Position numbers and translations under genes: made by a program. From an uncultured Actinomycetes bacterium (lineage in GTDB: Bacteria > Actinomycetota > Acidimicrobiia > Acidimicrobiales > Acidimicrobilacustridaceae), in assembly GCA_937876315.1 (NCBI GenBank), contig CALEHQ010000041.1, positions 203,953 to 267,952 of the forward strand: a stretch of 64,000 nt of DNA, written 5' to 3'. Positions 36,607 through 45,576 of this stretch are shown here, one piece after another. Below the pieces are notes generated by a model. The model ran no database searches. It had not been told where the DNA came from and worked only from the letters and a program-made list of their open reading frames with translations. Within the stretch, counting starts at the first letter, position 1. Every line of letters starts with the position of its first letter.

Positions 36607-38169
36607 CTACGCGTCTTCGAGTTCTGGCCATTCACCTGGATGAGGCGCTTCTTGTGACTCCAGATCCGGCAGAAAGGCGAATGCTGCGATCGACCCAACA
36701 AGGGCAACACCGGCACAAACGAAGCATGCAAGTCGCATTCCTTGCATAAAGGAGTCTGATGCCGCCGTTTCGAACAACTGCTTCACCTCGTCGGGGGCTT
36801 GGGACGCCACGATGATGGCGGCCGCCATTGATGCCTTGGCGGCCGCAACAGCATCGGCGGGAACCTGCGGGAACTTCGTAAGAAACTCGCCAATCTTGGG
36901 CGCGTAGACCGAAGCGAACACGCTTCCGACAACAGCTACGCCGAGGGTTCCACCAACTTCACGCGTAGTGTCGTTGACGGCTGCGCCAGCGCCAGCCTTC
37001 TCCTTCGGCAGCGAGGACATAACGGCGGCCGTCGATGGAGACGTAACCAGCGAAAGTCCGGTTGCGATGAACGCCATCGAAATCACTACTGGCCCGAAGT
37101 ACGCGGTATCGGCATCGCAAAGGCCAATGATGATGAATCCGATCATCATCGAGAGCAGCCCAGTTCCAACGACGCGCCGCGGTCCGAATTTCAGTGCCAA
37201 CCGCGCAGCATTGGGCGCGGTAATCGCAGCGAAAATTGCAAACGGCAACGTATGCAGGCCCGCCGACAACGTTGAATAACCGCGCACGAATTGGAAATAC
37301 TGCGTGACGATGAAGACGAACCCGAAGAGGGTGAAGAATGCTGCTGCGATTGCGCCGGCAGCTGCACTGAATCGCGCAATACGGAATACACGGACATCAA
37401 GCAACGGGTTTTCGCGGCGAAGTTCGTACCAAACAAAGAACGCCAGCAGCGCCGCCGAACCGATGAATCCACCGATCGTTCTGAAAGAAATCCAACCAGC
37501 ATGCGGTCCCTCAATCACGGTGTAGACGAGAAGGCCAATAGCAAGGATTGATGTAATCGTTCCGACCCGATCGAATGCACCGGCATCGGGATCTTTTGAT
37601 GAAGGCACAAGAAACCAACCGGCAAGTAGCGCAATCGCAACAATGGGAACGTTGACAAGAAAGATCGAACCCCACCAGAAGTGCTCGAGAAGCAAGCCGC
37701 CGGTGACGGGTCCGAAAGCAACCGCCATCCCGGAAACCGCTGACCACGCACCGATCGCCTTCGCTCGTTCGGTTGGATCAGTGAAGACATTGGTGAGAAT
37801 CGCAAGCGTTGCAGGAAAGACCAGCGCCGCGCCGATACCCATTGCCCCACGAGCCGCGATGAGTTGGCCTGAACTGGTTGCGAATGCTCCCCAAACGGAC
37901 ATCGCGGCAAAGATCACCAGCCCAATTTGCATCGTCCCTTTTCGACCAAGACGATCGCCAAGTCCACCTGCGGCAAGTAGCAAACCAGCAAAGACCAAGC
38001 TGTAGGCGTCGACGATCCATTGGAGTTGCGTCGTGGTCGCTCCCAGATCCCGACTGAGCGTAGGCAGTGCCACGTTCACGATCGTGTTATCGACGACAAC
38101 CAGAAACACGCTTAGCGCAAGGACAACGAGAATCCACCAACGACGGCGGTAGACGGTTTCAGAATTCAT
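36607..38169 (-). CDS. MFS drug:H+ antiporter, DHA2 (14-TM) family
   Basis: About 520 residues with 14 predicted membrane segments. DHA2 motifs are clear: LDxTIVNVALP-like VVDNTIVNVALP near residue 30, GxLaDrxGrkxxl-like GGLGDRLGRKGTM near 70, and GPVTGGLL near 150. It should export drugs or toxic metabolites using the proton gradient. The frame opens at 38223, but ATG 38169, with GGAG upstream, fits the family start. It is divergent from a TetR gene, a classic regulator-pump pair. Confidence 0.88.
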   Translation of the reverse strand: MNSETVYRRRWWILVVLALSVFLVVVDNTIVNVALPTLSRDLGATTTQLQWIVDAYSLVFAGLLLAAGGLGDRLGRKGTMQIGLVIFAAMSVWGAFATSSGQLIAARGAMGIGAALVFPATLAILTNVFTDPTERAKAIGAWSAVSGMAVAFGPVTGGLLLEHFWWGSIFLVNVPIVAIALLAGWFLVPSSKDPDAGAFDRVGTITSILAIGLLVYTVIEGPHAGWISFRTIGGFIGSAALLAFFVWYELRRENPLLDVRVFRIARFSAAAGAIAAAFFTLFGFVFIVTQYFQFVRGYSTLSAGLHTLPFAIFAAITAPNAARLALKFGPRRVVGTGLLSMMIGFIIIGLCDADTAYFGPVVISMAFIATGLSLVTSPSTAAVMSSLPKEKAGAGAAVNDTTREVGGTLGVAVVGSVFASVYAPKIGEFLTKFPQVPADAVAAAKASMAAAIIVASQAPDEVKQLFETAASDSFMQGMRLACFVCAGVALVGSIAAFAFLPDLESQEAPHPGEWPELEDA

Positions 38170-38204
38170 CGGGAGCTCCAGAGAAGGACGGTCGAAGAGA
38201 CAAA

Positions 38205-38246
38205 CTATAGAACGATGATCCATAGAAGTGGAACGTTGACCTATAG
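38205..38246. promoter_or_regulatory. Candidate TetR operator pair between pump and regulator
   Basis: Two CTATAG palindromes lie at 38205-38210 and 38241-38246, 36 bases apart centre to centre, between the start of the DHA2 pump and the TetR gene. An additional ATAG half site at 38222-38225 makes a CTAT-N13-ATAG inverted repeat. This is the place expected for repressor binding; the assignment is inference. Confidence 0.5.
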
Positions 38247-38253
38247 TCGCTTT

Positions 38254-38898
38254 ATGGCTATGGCAAAACGCTCCACCTCAGCGCCCCTACGCCACCGGAC
38301 CCCCTCCCTAGAGGTCACGAGTTCGATTGTTGAGGCGGCGCTCGCAATCATCGGATCCGATGGGCCTGACTCAGTAACGGTGCGTCGTCTCGCCACCGAA
38401 GCCGGCGTCGCACCCATGAGCATCTACAACCACTTCGGCGATATGCACGGCGTTTTCGATGCCGTGTTCGAGTATGGATTCACCGAACTGGCCGAGGCCC
38501 TCCGTACGTCGACAACCTCCAGCCACCCCGTCCTTGCGATTCAAGAAATGGGAGGGGCCTATCGACGCTTCGCTCTTGAGAACCCTGACACTTACGCCGT
38601 CATGTTTCTTCGCGTGGTTCCCGGTTTTGAGGCCTCTGACGAATCATTTCTGGCTGCGGCTCACTCTTTTGAGCAATTGAGCACTGCAGTGCAACGGGCG
38701 ATCGACACTCAGCACTTTCTCCCCGGAGATGCTGCGATCGTGGCTCAGGAAATTTGGGCGGCGTGCCATGGAGCAGTTGCTTTGGAAATTCTTGACATGT
38801 GCGCATTCGCCGATCCGACTGAGACGTACAGCGCGCTTTTGGTTTCGCTGCTGCGCGGTCTTTTACTCAATCCAGCGGAATCTGCAGTACTCGCCTAA
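38254..38898 (+). CDS. TetR-family transcriptional regulator of the divergent pump
   Basis: About 214 residues with the helix-turn-helix ending SIYNHFGDMHGVF near residue 60 and a TetR_C-type ligand domain. A longer frame opens at 38215, but that would place the start inside the operator region, so I prefer the ATG at 38254. It probably represses itself and the DHA2 pump until the pump substrate binds. The end overlaps the convergent cupin gene by 32 bases. Confidence 0.86.
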   Translation: MAMAKRSTSAPLRHRTPSLEVTSSIVEAALAIIGSDGPDSVTVRRLATEAGVAPMSIYNHFGDMHGVFDAVFEYGFTELAEALRTSTTSSHPVLAIQEMGGAYRRFALENPDTYAVMFLRVVPGFEASDESFLAAAHSFEQLSTAVQRAIDTQHFLPGDAAIVAQEIWAACHGAVALEILDMCAFADPTETYSALLVSLLRGLLLNPAESAVLA

Positions 38899-39235
38899 CA
38901 CCAGGCTCGAGTTCGGTGATGTGCCCTTTGCCATGTTCGTCTTCAGCCAAGACAACACTGCCTGCCGGCAACATTCGAGTTTCGCCGTCACTTGCGGTGA
39001 TCCGAACCCAGCCGTCAAGAAACACGACGAACTGCCGACGCGGAGCGTTGTGTGGTGCAGGTACCTGATCAACCGCCTGCACCGTTAGGAACTGCACTCG
39101 GCTGACATTGACTCCGGGCGAGACCCACAGTTCGGCGACTCCACGTTCGGCAGGAGTCACAACGCGATCGAGGGTCACTTCTTCAAAGTGGCTCTCACCA
39201 TCAACGTCCGCCCAAATTCGCAAGTAGTCCATCAC
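38867..39235 (-). CDS. Small cupin-like protein
   Basis: A 122-residue single-domain beta-barrel protein. A cupin-like turn is seen in RRQFVVFLDGWVRIT and PAGSVVLAEDEHGKGH near residues 65-105. Metal ligands are partial (His near the end of the second motif). Function unknown; such proteins are often binding or small-molecule-modifying enzymes. It overlaps the TetR gene at its 3' end and lies 54 bases upstream of nothing in its own direction, so it is probably a single-gene transcript. Confidence 0.65.
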   Translation of the reverse strand: MMDYLRIWADVDGESHFEEVTLDRVVTPAERGVAELWVSPGVNVSRVQFLTVQAVDQVPAPHNAPRRQFVVFLDGWVRITASDGETRMLPAGSVVLAEDEHGKGHITELEPGVRRVLQIPLD

Positions 39236-39289
39236 CTGAGGATGCCACCCGTGATGAGTGAATCAAAACTCCACATGTCGTACACGACC

Positions 39290-40579
39290 TCAGACCAGCC
39301 CGAGCCAACCAGCGACCGTCTGCACCAACACGACCACCGCGAGAATCGCAATCACAACAACACAAACGAGCGCAGCTGCTTTGAGCTTGGGCCCGTTTGC
39401 CGCATTACCGAGAACAGATCGACGGTTCGCCAAGATCAAAATGAAAATCAAAATGATTGGCGTGATCAGACCGTTGACCACCTGCATGTTGATCAGCAGT
39501 GAAATGAGATTGCCCGGCAACAACGCCACCGATGCGCCGATAACGATGAGTGCAGTGAACAGACCCATGAAGAGCGGTGCTTCACGAAAGGTCTTTGACA
39601 CCGATCGTTCAACACCGACTGCTTCAGCGACGGCATAGGAAGTCGCCAACGGCACCACCGCTGCCGCAAGCGCCGAGGCCCCAAGAAGCCCAATACCAAA
39701 CAGGATTTGCGCGGCCGAACCAGCAACAGGTTCAAGCGCTTGAGCGGCTTCCTTGGCCGATTCAAGTGGACCGGAACCACCAATTGCCGCCGCGGTCGCA
39801 ATGATGATGGCCATCGAAATGATGTTGGCGAACACTGCCCCCGTAATGGTGTCGATCCGCACCATCCGATACTCCTCTGGCCCGCTACCGCTATCAGCCA
39901 CTGCCGCTGCTTGATACAACTGCATATAAGGAGTGACGGTCGTACCAATAAGTGCGACAACCAAGAAGAGAAACTCCTTGGTTCCCAGTAGGTGCGGAAT
40001 AAAGGTGTTGCTAGCGACCTCGCCCCAATCTGGCTTTCCGAGAATTGCCGCAATGGGGTAGGTAATGAACGCGAGACCAAGAAGCAGAAAGACCCTCTCG
40101 GCGTATCGGTAGTTCCCAAAAACGATCACTGCCCAGATAGCAACAGCGCCAATCGGAATCGAGATGTAACGCGAAACACCAAACAATTCGAATGCCGCAC
40201 CGATGCCAGCGAACTCCGAAACGACAAGGCCAAGGTTCGCGATGAGCAAACAGACAATGGCGAATGCCGACGCGCGCAGTGGGAACTGTTCGCGAATAAG
40301 CGACATCAGGCCTTCGCCAGTATGGGCACCAAGACGCGCTGACATTTCCTGAACGATGATCAGCGCAATTGTGACGAGCAACATCACGAAAAGTGTTCGG
40401 TAACCAAACTGGGATCCCGCCGACGCGTACGTCGCGATGCCACCTGCGTCGTTGCCCGCATTGGCGGCAATAAGCCCTGGGCCAAGAACTGCGAGCCACA
40501 CCATCCAGCGTCGACGCCGTTTAGGCGCGGGGGCTCGCGCTCCAGTGGACTTCACGGGGTCCTTGATCGGCTCAGTCAT
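39290..40579 (-). CDS. NRAMP-family divalent cation transporter with variant metal site
   Basis: A 429-residue membrane protein with about 11 membrane segments and a basic N-terminus. TM1 carries AANAGNDAGG (38-47) where typical NRAMPs have DPGN, and TM6 carries TVTPYMQLYQ where they have MPHN, so the manganese-coordinating methionine is replaced by threonine. That change argues for a different cation than Mn or Fe, with Mg a reasonable candidate. It follows the MgtE/CBS gene by 11 bases in one operon. Confidence 0.82.
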   Translation of the reverse strand: MTEPIKDPVKSTGARAPAPKRRRRWMVWLAVLGPGLIAANAGNDAGGIATYASAGSQFGYRTLFVMLLVTIALIIVQEMSARLGAHTGEGLMSLIREQFPLRASAFAIVCLLIANLGLVVSEFAGIGAAFELFGVSRYISIPIGAVAIWAVIVFGNYRYAERVFLLLGLAFITYPIAAILGKPDWGEVASNTFIPHLLGTKEFLFLVVALIGTTVTPYMQLYQAAAVADSGSGPEEYRMVRIDTITGAVFANIISMAIIIATAAAIGGSGPLESAKEAAQALEPVAGSAAQILFGIGLLGASALAAAVVPLATSYAVAEAVGVERSVSKTFREAPLFMGLFTALIVIGASVALLPGNLISLLINMQVVNGLITPIILIFILILANRRSVLGNAANGPKLKAAALVCVVVIAILAVVVLVQTVAGWLGLV

Positions 40580-40590
40580 GACGACTCAGT

Positions 40591-41925
40591 TCAAGCGAGC
40601 AATCGCGTGAAGGGTCGACGGTTGGACTCGTGCTGGGGAATAAGCGCATCAACAACATCGTCAGCGAGAATTCGACCAATCGGACGGCTTTGTTCGTCGA
40701 CAACAACGATTGATGATCCGCGATTTTCCACAAATGACTCGATGACGTCTTCGATAGGCGCTTCCACCGTGACAGTCACCGGCCACGGCGACCCAATAAG
40801 CGAACGAAGCGTGTCGTCGGGGCTGGCCATGAAGAGGTCGATCATCAAGATGTCGTCGAGCAGTGTCCCGTCACCGTCAAGAACCAGAACGGACTCGAGT
40901 CGGGCAATGTCTTCTGCTTCCTCGAGACGTTGACGAGCTTCGGCAACGGTGAGATCGGCGTCGAACATAAACAGCGCAGTTGTCATGAGGCCGCCGGCGG
41001 TTTCTTCGTCGTAACCCACCAATCGAACCAATACTTCGGCGTCTTCCTTGTCCATCACCGCCAAAAGTTCTTCACGGGTTTCGTCGTCGAGATCGCGCAG
41101 TGCCTCGGCTGCTTCGTCTGGTTCCATCTCGGCCAGCAACGACGCCGCCTGTTCTGGATCGGCATCTCGAAGGAGAACCGCGAGTTCATCGGGTTCCATT
41201 TCCTCAAGTGCATCGGCAGCCGTCTCGGCATCGAGGGCAGCGAGGAGTTCCTGACGCTGCGATCGACCGAGTTCTTCAAGAAGGTCAGCAAGTTCGCCAG
41301 GGCGAAGTCGCCGGAGCTCACTATTGGCGCGACTCAAGCGCACGGGTTCACCGGGATCGGAGAATGGCTGAATCGCAGCCCAGTCAATGACCCGATCGGG
41401 ATGGGGACGTACTCGCCAACGCGCCGGACCAAGGCGGCGCACCAAGGTAGAGAACCCGACGTCAGCCCCTACCAATCGGTAGCCGCCACCGACGCGCGCA
41501 AGAAACAGATCTGCAGCACGGAAGACACGCACACCGTCGACATCGACCATCTGGTGATCGATTACGTCGTCGACGAGTTTCACTTCATTGTCGCGTCGCG
41601 CGAAATCGCGAAGATCCACCTTCGCTGAACGCAGCACGATGCGACGTTGTTCAAGTTCGCCGATCTTGTCGGCTGATACCCACGTGAGCTGACGACCAAC
41701 GCGAACAACAAGGCCAGTGAGCGGCGGGTACGGCTCGCCTTCCCAACGAACAACGAGGTCAACAAGCCGTCCCACTTCGATACCCGATGAATGCACGACT
41801 GGCGCGCCAGTGAGTCCCGACACAGAGAGAAGGGAATCAGCAACTGCCTCGAGGGCGAGAAGGCGCTTTGTTCGTTGCTTGCGGCGCTGTGCTATGGCAC
41901 GCGGGGCATTGAGTGTCTGCGGCAT
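40591..41925 (-). CDS. Soluble MgtE-N plus CBS protein with PRC-like N-terminus
   Basis: A 444-residue cytosolic protein. Residues about 40-200 look like two PRC-barrel-type modules; about 205-320 are the acidic MgtE N-domain superhelix (repeats such as LEEMEPDELAVLLRDADPE); about 320-440 are a CBS pair (ending SSIVVVDEQSRPIG). The membrane domain of MgtE is absent. In MgtE the N and CBS domains sense Mg, so this protein probably gates or regulates the NRAMP-like transporter 11 bases downstream. A GGAG ribosome site precedes the ATG, and a leader ORF lies upstream. Confidence 0.83.
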   Translation of the reverse strand: MPQTLNAPRAIAQRRKQRTKRLLALEAVADSLLSVSGLTGAPVVHSSGIEVGRLVDLVVRWEGEPYPPLTGLVVRVGRQLTWVSADKIGELEQRRIVLRSAKVDLRDFARRDNEVKLVDDVIDHQMVDVDGVRVFRAADLFLARVGGGYRLVGADVGFSTLVRRLGPARWRVRPHPDRVIDWAAIQPFSDPGEPVRLSRANSELRRLRPGELADLLEELGRSQRQELLAALDAETAADALEEMEPDELAVLLRDADPEQAASLLAEMEPDEAAEALRDLDDETREELLAVMDKEDAEVLVRLVGYDEETAGGLMTTALFMFDADLTVAEARQRLEEAEDIARLESVLVLDGDGTLLDDILMIDLFMASPDDTLRSLIGSPWPVTVTVEAPIEDVIESFVENRGSSIVVVDEQSRPIGRILADDVVDALIPQHESNRRPFTRLLA

Positions 41926-41997
41926 GACGGTCTCCGGGAGTGGGAAATGGACGGACTACGCCATCTCCACCTCTCGGTCCGCGACATACGAGGACTA

Positions 41998-42063
41998 CTA
42001 GAGAGACATGGAGAAGGCGACACACGACGGAAAGCGTGTACTTGGGGGCTCGCTAGCTGGCAT
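41998..42063 (-). CDS. 21-residue leader peptide upstream of the Mg-type operon
   Basis: An ORF with a near-perfect ribosome site (GAGGAGGTGA) seven bases before its ATG. It encodes 21 residues beginning MPASEPPSTRFP, with four prolines and one acidic residue in the first twelve, and stops 72 bases before the MgtE-like gene. Early proline/acid-rich leaders such as MgtL of enteric bacteria destabilise ribosomes at low Mg to switch on transporter genes. A similar role here is inference. It is too short for standard ORF calling. Confidence 0.55.
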   Translation of the reverse strand: MPASEPPSTRFPSCVAFSMSL

Positions 42064-42091
42064 GTGGGTCACCTCCTCGAGATATCAACGC

Positions 42092-42104
42092 CGACCATTG
42101 GTCG
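42092..42104. promoter_or_regulatory. Palindrome upstream of the leader peptide
   Basis: CGACC-ATT-GGTCG, a perfect 5-bp inverted repeat with a 3-base centre, 29 bases before the leader ATG. It may be an operator or a transcript hairpin. Confidence 0.35.
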
Positions 42105-42218
42105 ACCTCACAGGCACCTTTCTACCATCTGAGGCCCGGAAGTTCCCCATTGGATTTTCCAGGCATCATGAATTCGCCTGTCGTTCACGCTTCGTTCGCT
42201 GTCGGGCAGGATGGAGAG

Positions 42219-43043
42219 ATGGCGACTGCACCAGTGATCCTGCTCCCCCCGTCCGAAGGTAAAGCCGAAGGCGGATCAGGCCAACAACTTCGAATCGCCA
42301 ATCTTTCGTTCTCGCAACTTGAAGAACATCGCACAACGCTTCGCGCAGCACTCGGCGCAGCGATGAAGGGTAACGAAGCTGGCCGTGCGAAATTGCTCGG
42401 CGTAAAAGGCAAAGCACTCGCTGCTGCGACGAGCGCGAATCTTGATGTGCTGACATCGCCCACGATGCCGGCGATTGAGCGTTACACCGGCGTGCTGTAC
42501 GACGCGCTCGATGTCGCATCGCTCTCAACCCGAGATCGGAAACGACTCAACAAACAGGTCTTGATCTTCAGCGGGCTCTGGGGAGTTGTCCGACCCGACG
42601 ACATGATCCCGGATTACAAGTTGAAGATGGGAGCAACACTTGCACCTGTCGGTAAGTTGTCGACGTGGTGGCGCGAACCGCTGACTGCTGCGTTAGCGCC
42701 AACAGTGAGCGGCACTGTGGTGTGGAACTTGTTACCTAAGGAGCACGACAATGCATGGGCGCCGCTCTCCCCCGCGCACGCCGAAACAACTCCAAATGCA
42801 GTCCTGTCAGTGAAGTTCCTTGATGAAGGTAAAGCCGTCAAGGGAGAGCGCACCTTCACGACGGTCAACCACTGGAACAAGTTGCTGAAGGGAGCGCTTG
42901 TTCGATTCATCCTTGAAGCCGGCGCCGATGACCCCAAAGCCCTTGCGAAGTTTCGCCATCCCGAGGGCTACCGCTACGACCGGAGCCTCACAGAGACAAC
43001 GCCGGCTGGCACTGTCGTGAGCATGGTGCGCCCAGTGCGCTGA
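42219..43043 (+). CDS. yaaA: YaaA/DUF328 peroxide-stress family protein
   Basis: About 274 residues. The N-terminal LLPPSEGKAEGG is the family signature; later RPDDMIPDYKLKMG and VVWNLLPKEH are typical too. In Escherichia coli YaaA lowers free iron and protects DNA during peroxide stress by an unsettled mechanism. The frame opens at 42150, but the ATG at 42219 follows GGAGAG and starts at the conserved N-terminus. It precedes the copper ATPase gene by 33 bases, a plausible metal/oxidative-stress grouping. Confidence 0.85.
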   Translation: MATAPVILLPPSEGKAEGGSGQQLRIANLSFSQLEEHRTTLRAALGAAMKGNEAGRAKLLGVKGKALAAATSANLDVLTSPTMPAIERYTGVLYDALDVASLSTRDRKRLNKQVLIFSGLWGVVRPDDMIPDYKLKMGATLAPVGKLSTWWREPLTAALAPTVSGTVVWNLLPKEHDNAWAPLSPAHAETTPNAVLSVKFLDEGKAVKGERTFTTVNHWNKLLKGALVRFILEAGADDPKALAKFRHPEGYRYDRSLTETTPAGTVVSMVRPVR

Positions 43044-43076
43044 GCCGTAACACTGATCCGCCCGTATCGTGGGGGG

Positions 43077-45359
43077 ATGGCCGGTTCGATAAACGCTTCG
43101 CCGCTTGACCGCCTCGATCTTCCGATCGAGGGAATGACTTGTGCGGCATGCGCGACTCGAATCGGCAAGGGCCTGAGCAAGATCGACGGGGTCTCTCAAG
43201 CCGATGTGAATCTTGCTGCCGCACGAGCCACGGTGCACTTCGACCCGACCGTGACGAATCGAGCCGAATTCGCAGAAAAGATCGAGTCGCTTGGGTACCA
43301 CGTTCCCGAGGTTGACCGCCGCGACGAAGCCGAGGCGGAGTACACCCACACTCTTGGAATTCGCCTGCTTGTTGCGGTCGTTCTCACTGTGCCAACCGTG
43401 CTCATCTCGATGGTTCCACCACTGATGTTCACCAACTGGCAATGGGTTGCCTTCGCCCTCAGCACTCCGGTTGTGTTTTATTGCGGTTGGGGATTCCATC
43501 GAGCAGCACTTGTCAACCTTCGGCATGGCACCGCAACCATGGACACGCTGGTTTCGATGGGAACACTCGCCGCATGGGCGTGGTCCACCGTCGCGCTGTT
43601 CTTCTTGAATGCGGCCGACGAAACCTCAGACTCAATGGGTGGCATGGCGGGGATGTCTTCTAGTGGCGACACCGCGCATGTGTATTTCGAAACTGCGGGC
43701 GTCATCATCACCCTGATCCTTTTAGGCAAGTGGTTCGAAGCGCGAGCACGTCGGCGTTCCGGCGACGCGTTGCGCAAACTTGCGGAACTCGGCGTGAAAA
43801 CTGCACGTCTCGAAGATGGGACCGAAATTCCGCTCGAGGAACTTGTTGTTGGCGTTCGGTTTGTTGTGCGGCCCGGCGAGAAGGTCGCCACCGATGGAAC
43901 CGTGGTCGAGGGCCATTCCGCTATCGACATGTCAATGATCACGGGCGAACCCGTGCCTGTTGAAGTTGGACCTGGCGACGAAGTTGTCGGCGCAACCATC
44001 AATGCAAACGGCCACCTTGTTGTCGAAGCGACACGCATTGGGAATGACACTGCGCTCGCTCAGATCGTGCAGCTTGTTGAAGACGCTCAAGGTTCCCGAG
44101 CTCCGATTCAACGCCTCGCCGATCGAGTTGCCGGCATTTTCGTTCCGATCGTGTTTGCCATTGCGATCGCCACGATCATCGGATGGACAGTTACCGGGAA
44201 CTCCGCACAAGACACATTCTCTGCTGCAGTTGCCGTTCTCATTATCGCTTGCCCTTGCGCACTCGGACTCGCAACACCAACCGCGATCATGGTGGGCACC
44301 GGACGCGGCGCACAGTTGGGCATCATCATCAAGGGCGGCGAGGTTCTCGAACAAACACGACGCGTCGATGTCGCGGTGCTCGACAAAACCGGCACGCTCA
44401 CCGAAGGCCGTATGGAATTGGTCGACGTCATCACGAGCGCCAGAACAAATGCTGACGCTGCGCTCTGGCTGGCAGCAGCAGTCGAAGCTCGTTCAGAACA
44501 CCCGATTGCTGCGGCGATCGTGGCTGGCGCTGACGTACGCAAACCCGGCGACGCTATGTCGGCCTCTGTGCGCGCATTCGAGAATCTTCCTGGCCGAGGA
44601 GTAACAGCAAGCGTTACGTCTGATTCAGGAATCACGAGGAATGTCGGCGTTGGTCGTTCTTCGTTGTTCATCACGATCGATTCCAAACTTGACCAAGCCC
44701 GCATCGACGCCGAGAGCGCGGGTCGAACTGCGGTCATCGCTGGTTGGGCCGATCATGACGGCGATCCGCTTACCGCTCATGCAGTTCTTGTTGTCGCCGA
44801 TCGACTCAAACCAACCAGTGCCGAAGCCGTTGCCGATTTTCACTCGCTCGGACTCGAAGTCGTGCTGCTCACCGGCGACAACCGGCGCACCGCTGAAACA
44901 ATTGGTGCCGAAGTTGGCGTCGACCGCGTCGTCTCCGAGGTGCTCCCCGCCGACAAAGTCGCCGAAGTTCGTCGGCTACAGGAACAGGGCCACATCGTGG
45001 CAATGGTTGGTGATGGCATCAATGACGCTCCCGCGCTTGCGCAAGCCGATCTCGGCATCGCAATCGGAACTGGCGCCGATGTCGCAATCGAAGCCAGCGA
45101 TCTCACGATCGTGAGCGGCGATCTCCGCGCTGCAGCCGATGCCATCGCACTTTCTCGACGCACGCTGGCAACGATTAAAGGGAACCTCTTCTGGGCCTTT
45201 GCCTACAACGTGGCGGCGATTCCACTCGCTGCATTCGGTGTGCTGAATCCGATGATTGCCGCCGGAACGATGGGCTTCTCCTCGGTCTTCGTCGTCACAA
45301 ATTCACTTCGCCTGCGCAGATTCAAAGGTGTTCGTCGCCACTCCCCCACAAAGGACTGA
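43077..45359 (+). CDS. copA: Copper-exporting P1B-type ATPase
   Basis: A 760-residue heavy-metal ATPase. One N-terminal metal-binding domain has GMTCAAC (19-25); the membrane metal motif is CPC near residue 392; the phosphorylated Asp is in DKTGT near 436; SEHP near 470 and [10 protein letters not shown] near 645 complete the ATPase signatures. A Met-rich loop ([12 protein letters not shown]) between membrane helices suits Cu(I). It should export Cu(I). It starts 33 bases after yaaA and ends two bases before the copper chaperone gene. Confidence 0.92.
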   Translation: MAGSINASPLDRLDLPIEGMTCAACATRIGKGLSKIDGVSQADVNLAAARATVHFDPTVTNRAEFAEKIESLGYHVPEVDRRDEAEAEYTHTLGIRLLVAVVLTVPTVLISMVPPLMFTNWQWVAFALSTPVVFYCGWGFHRAALVNLRHGTATMDTLVSMGTLAAWAWSTVALFFLNAADETSDSMGGMAGMSSSGDTAHVYFETAGVIITLILLGKWFEARARRRSGDALRKLAELGVKTARLEDGTEIPLEELVVGVRFVVRPGEKVATDGTVVEGHSAIDMSMITGEPVPVEVGPGDEVVGATINANGHLVVEATRIGNDTALAQIVQLVEDAQGSRAPIQRLADRVAGIFVPIVFAIAIATIIGWTVTGNSAQDTFSAAVAVLIIACPCALGLATPTAIMVGTGRGAQLGIIIKGGEVLEQTRRVDVAVLDKTGTLTEGRMELVDVITSARTNADAALWLAAAVEARSEHPIAAAIVAGADVRKPGDAMSASVRAFENLPGRGVTASVTSDSGITRNVGVGRSSLFITIDSKLDQARIDAESAGRTAVIAGWADHDGDPLTAHAVLVVADRLKPTSAEAVADFHSLGLEVVLLTGDNRRTAETIGAEVGVDRVVSEVLPADKVAEVRRLQEQGHIVAMVGDGINDAPALAQADLGIAIGTGADVAIEASDLTIVSGDLRAAADAIALSRRTLATIKGNLFWAFAYNVAAIPLAAFGVLNPMIAAGTMGFSSVFVVTNSLRLRRFKGVRRHSPTKD

Positions 45360-45361
45360 AC

Positions 45362-45568
45362 ATGACTACTCGTACCTATTCCGTTCCTGGCATTTCCTGC
45401 GGCCATTGCAAGAACGCGATTGAAGGCGAGCTTGCACCACTCAACGACGTCGAAAGTGCACTTGTCGACATTGACGCAAAGACCGTCACCGTTGTTGGCG
45501 AAATCACCGAAGCCGATGTACGAGCGGCAGTCGATGAAGCGGGCTACGAAGTCGCTTCAGTGGAGTAA
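45362..45568 (+). CDS. copZ: Copper chaperone, HMA domain (CopZ-like)
   Basis: A 68-residue single heavy-metal-associated domain with metal-binding GISCGHC at about residues 10-16 and the usual beta-alpha-beta-beta-alpha-beta pattern. It should carry Cu(I) to the ATPase encoded two bases upstream. Its end is eight bases from the convergent sedolisin gene. Confidence 0.9.
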   Translation: MTTRTYSVPGISCGHCKNAIEGELAPLNDVESALVDIDAKTVTVVGEITEADVRAAVDEAGYEVASVE

Positions 45569-45576
45569 CGCCAAAA

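Noticed and set aside
41926..42150. M-box or yybP-ykoY riboswitch upstream of the Mg-type operon
   Set aside because: The conserved core sequences of these riboswitches are not present; the leader ORF is the clearer element.
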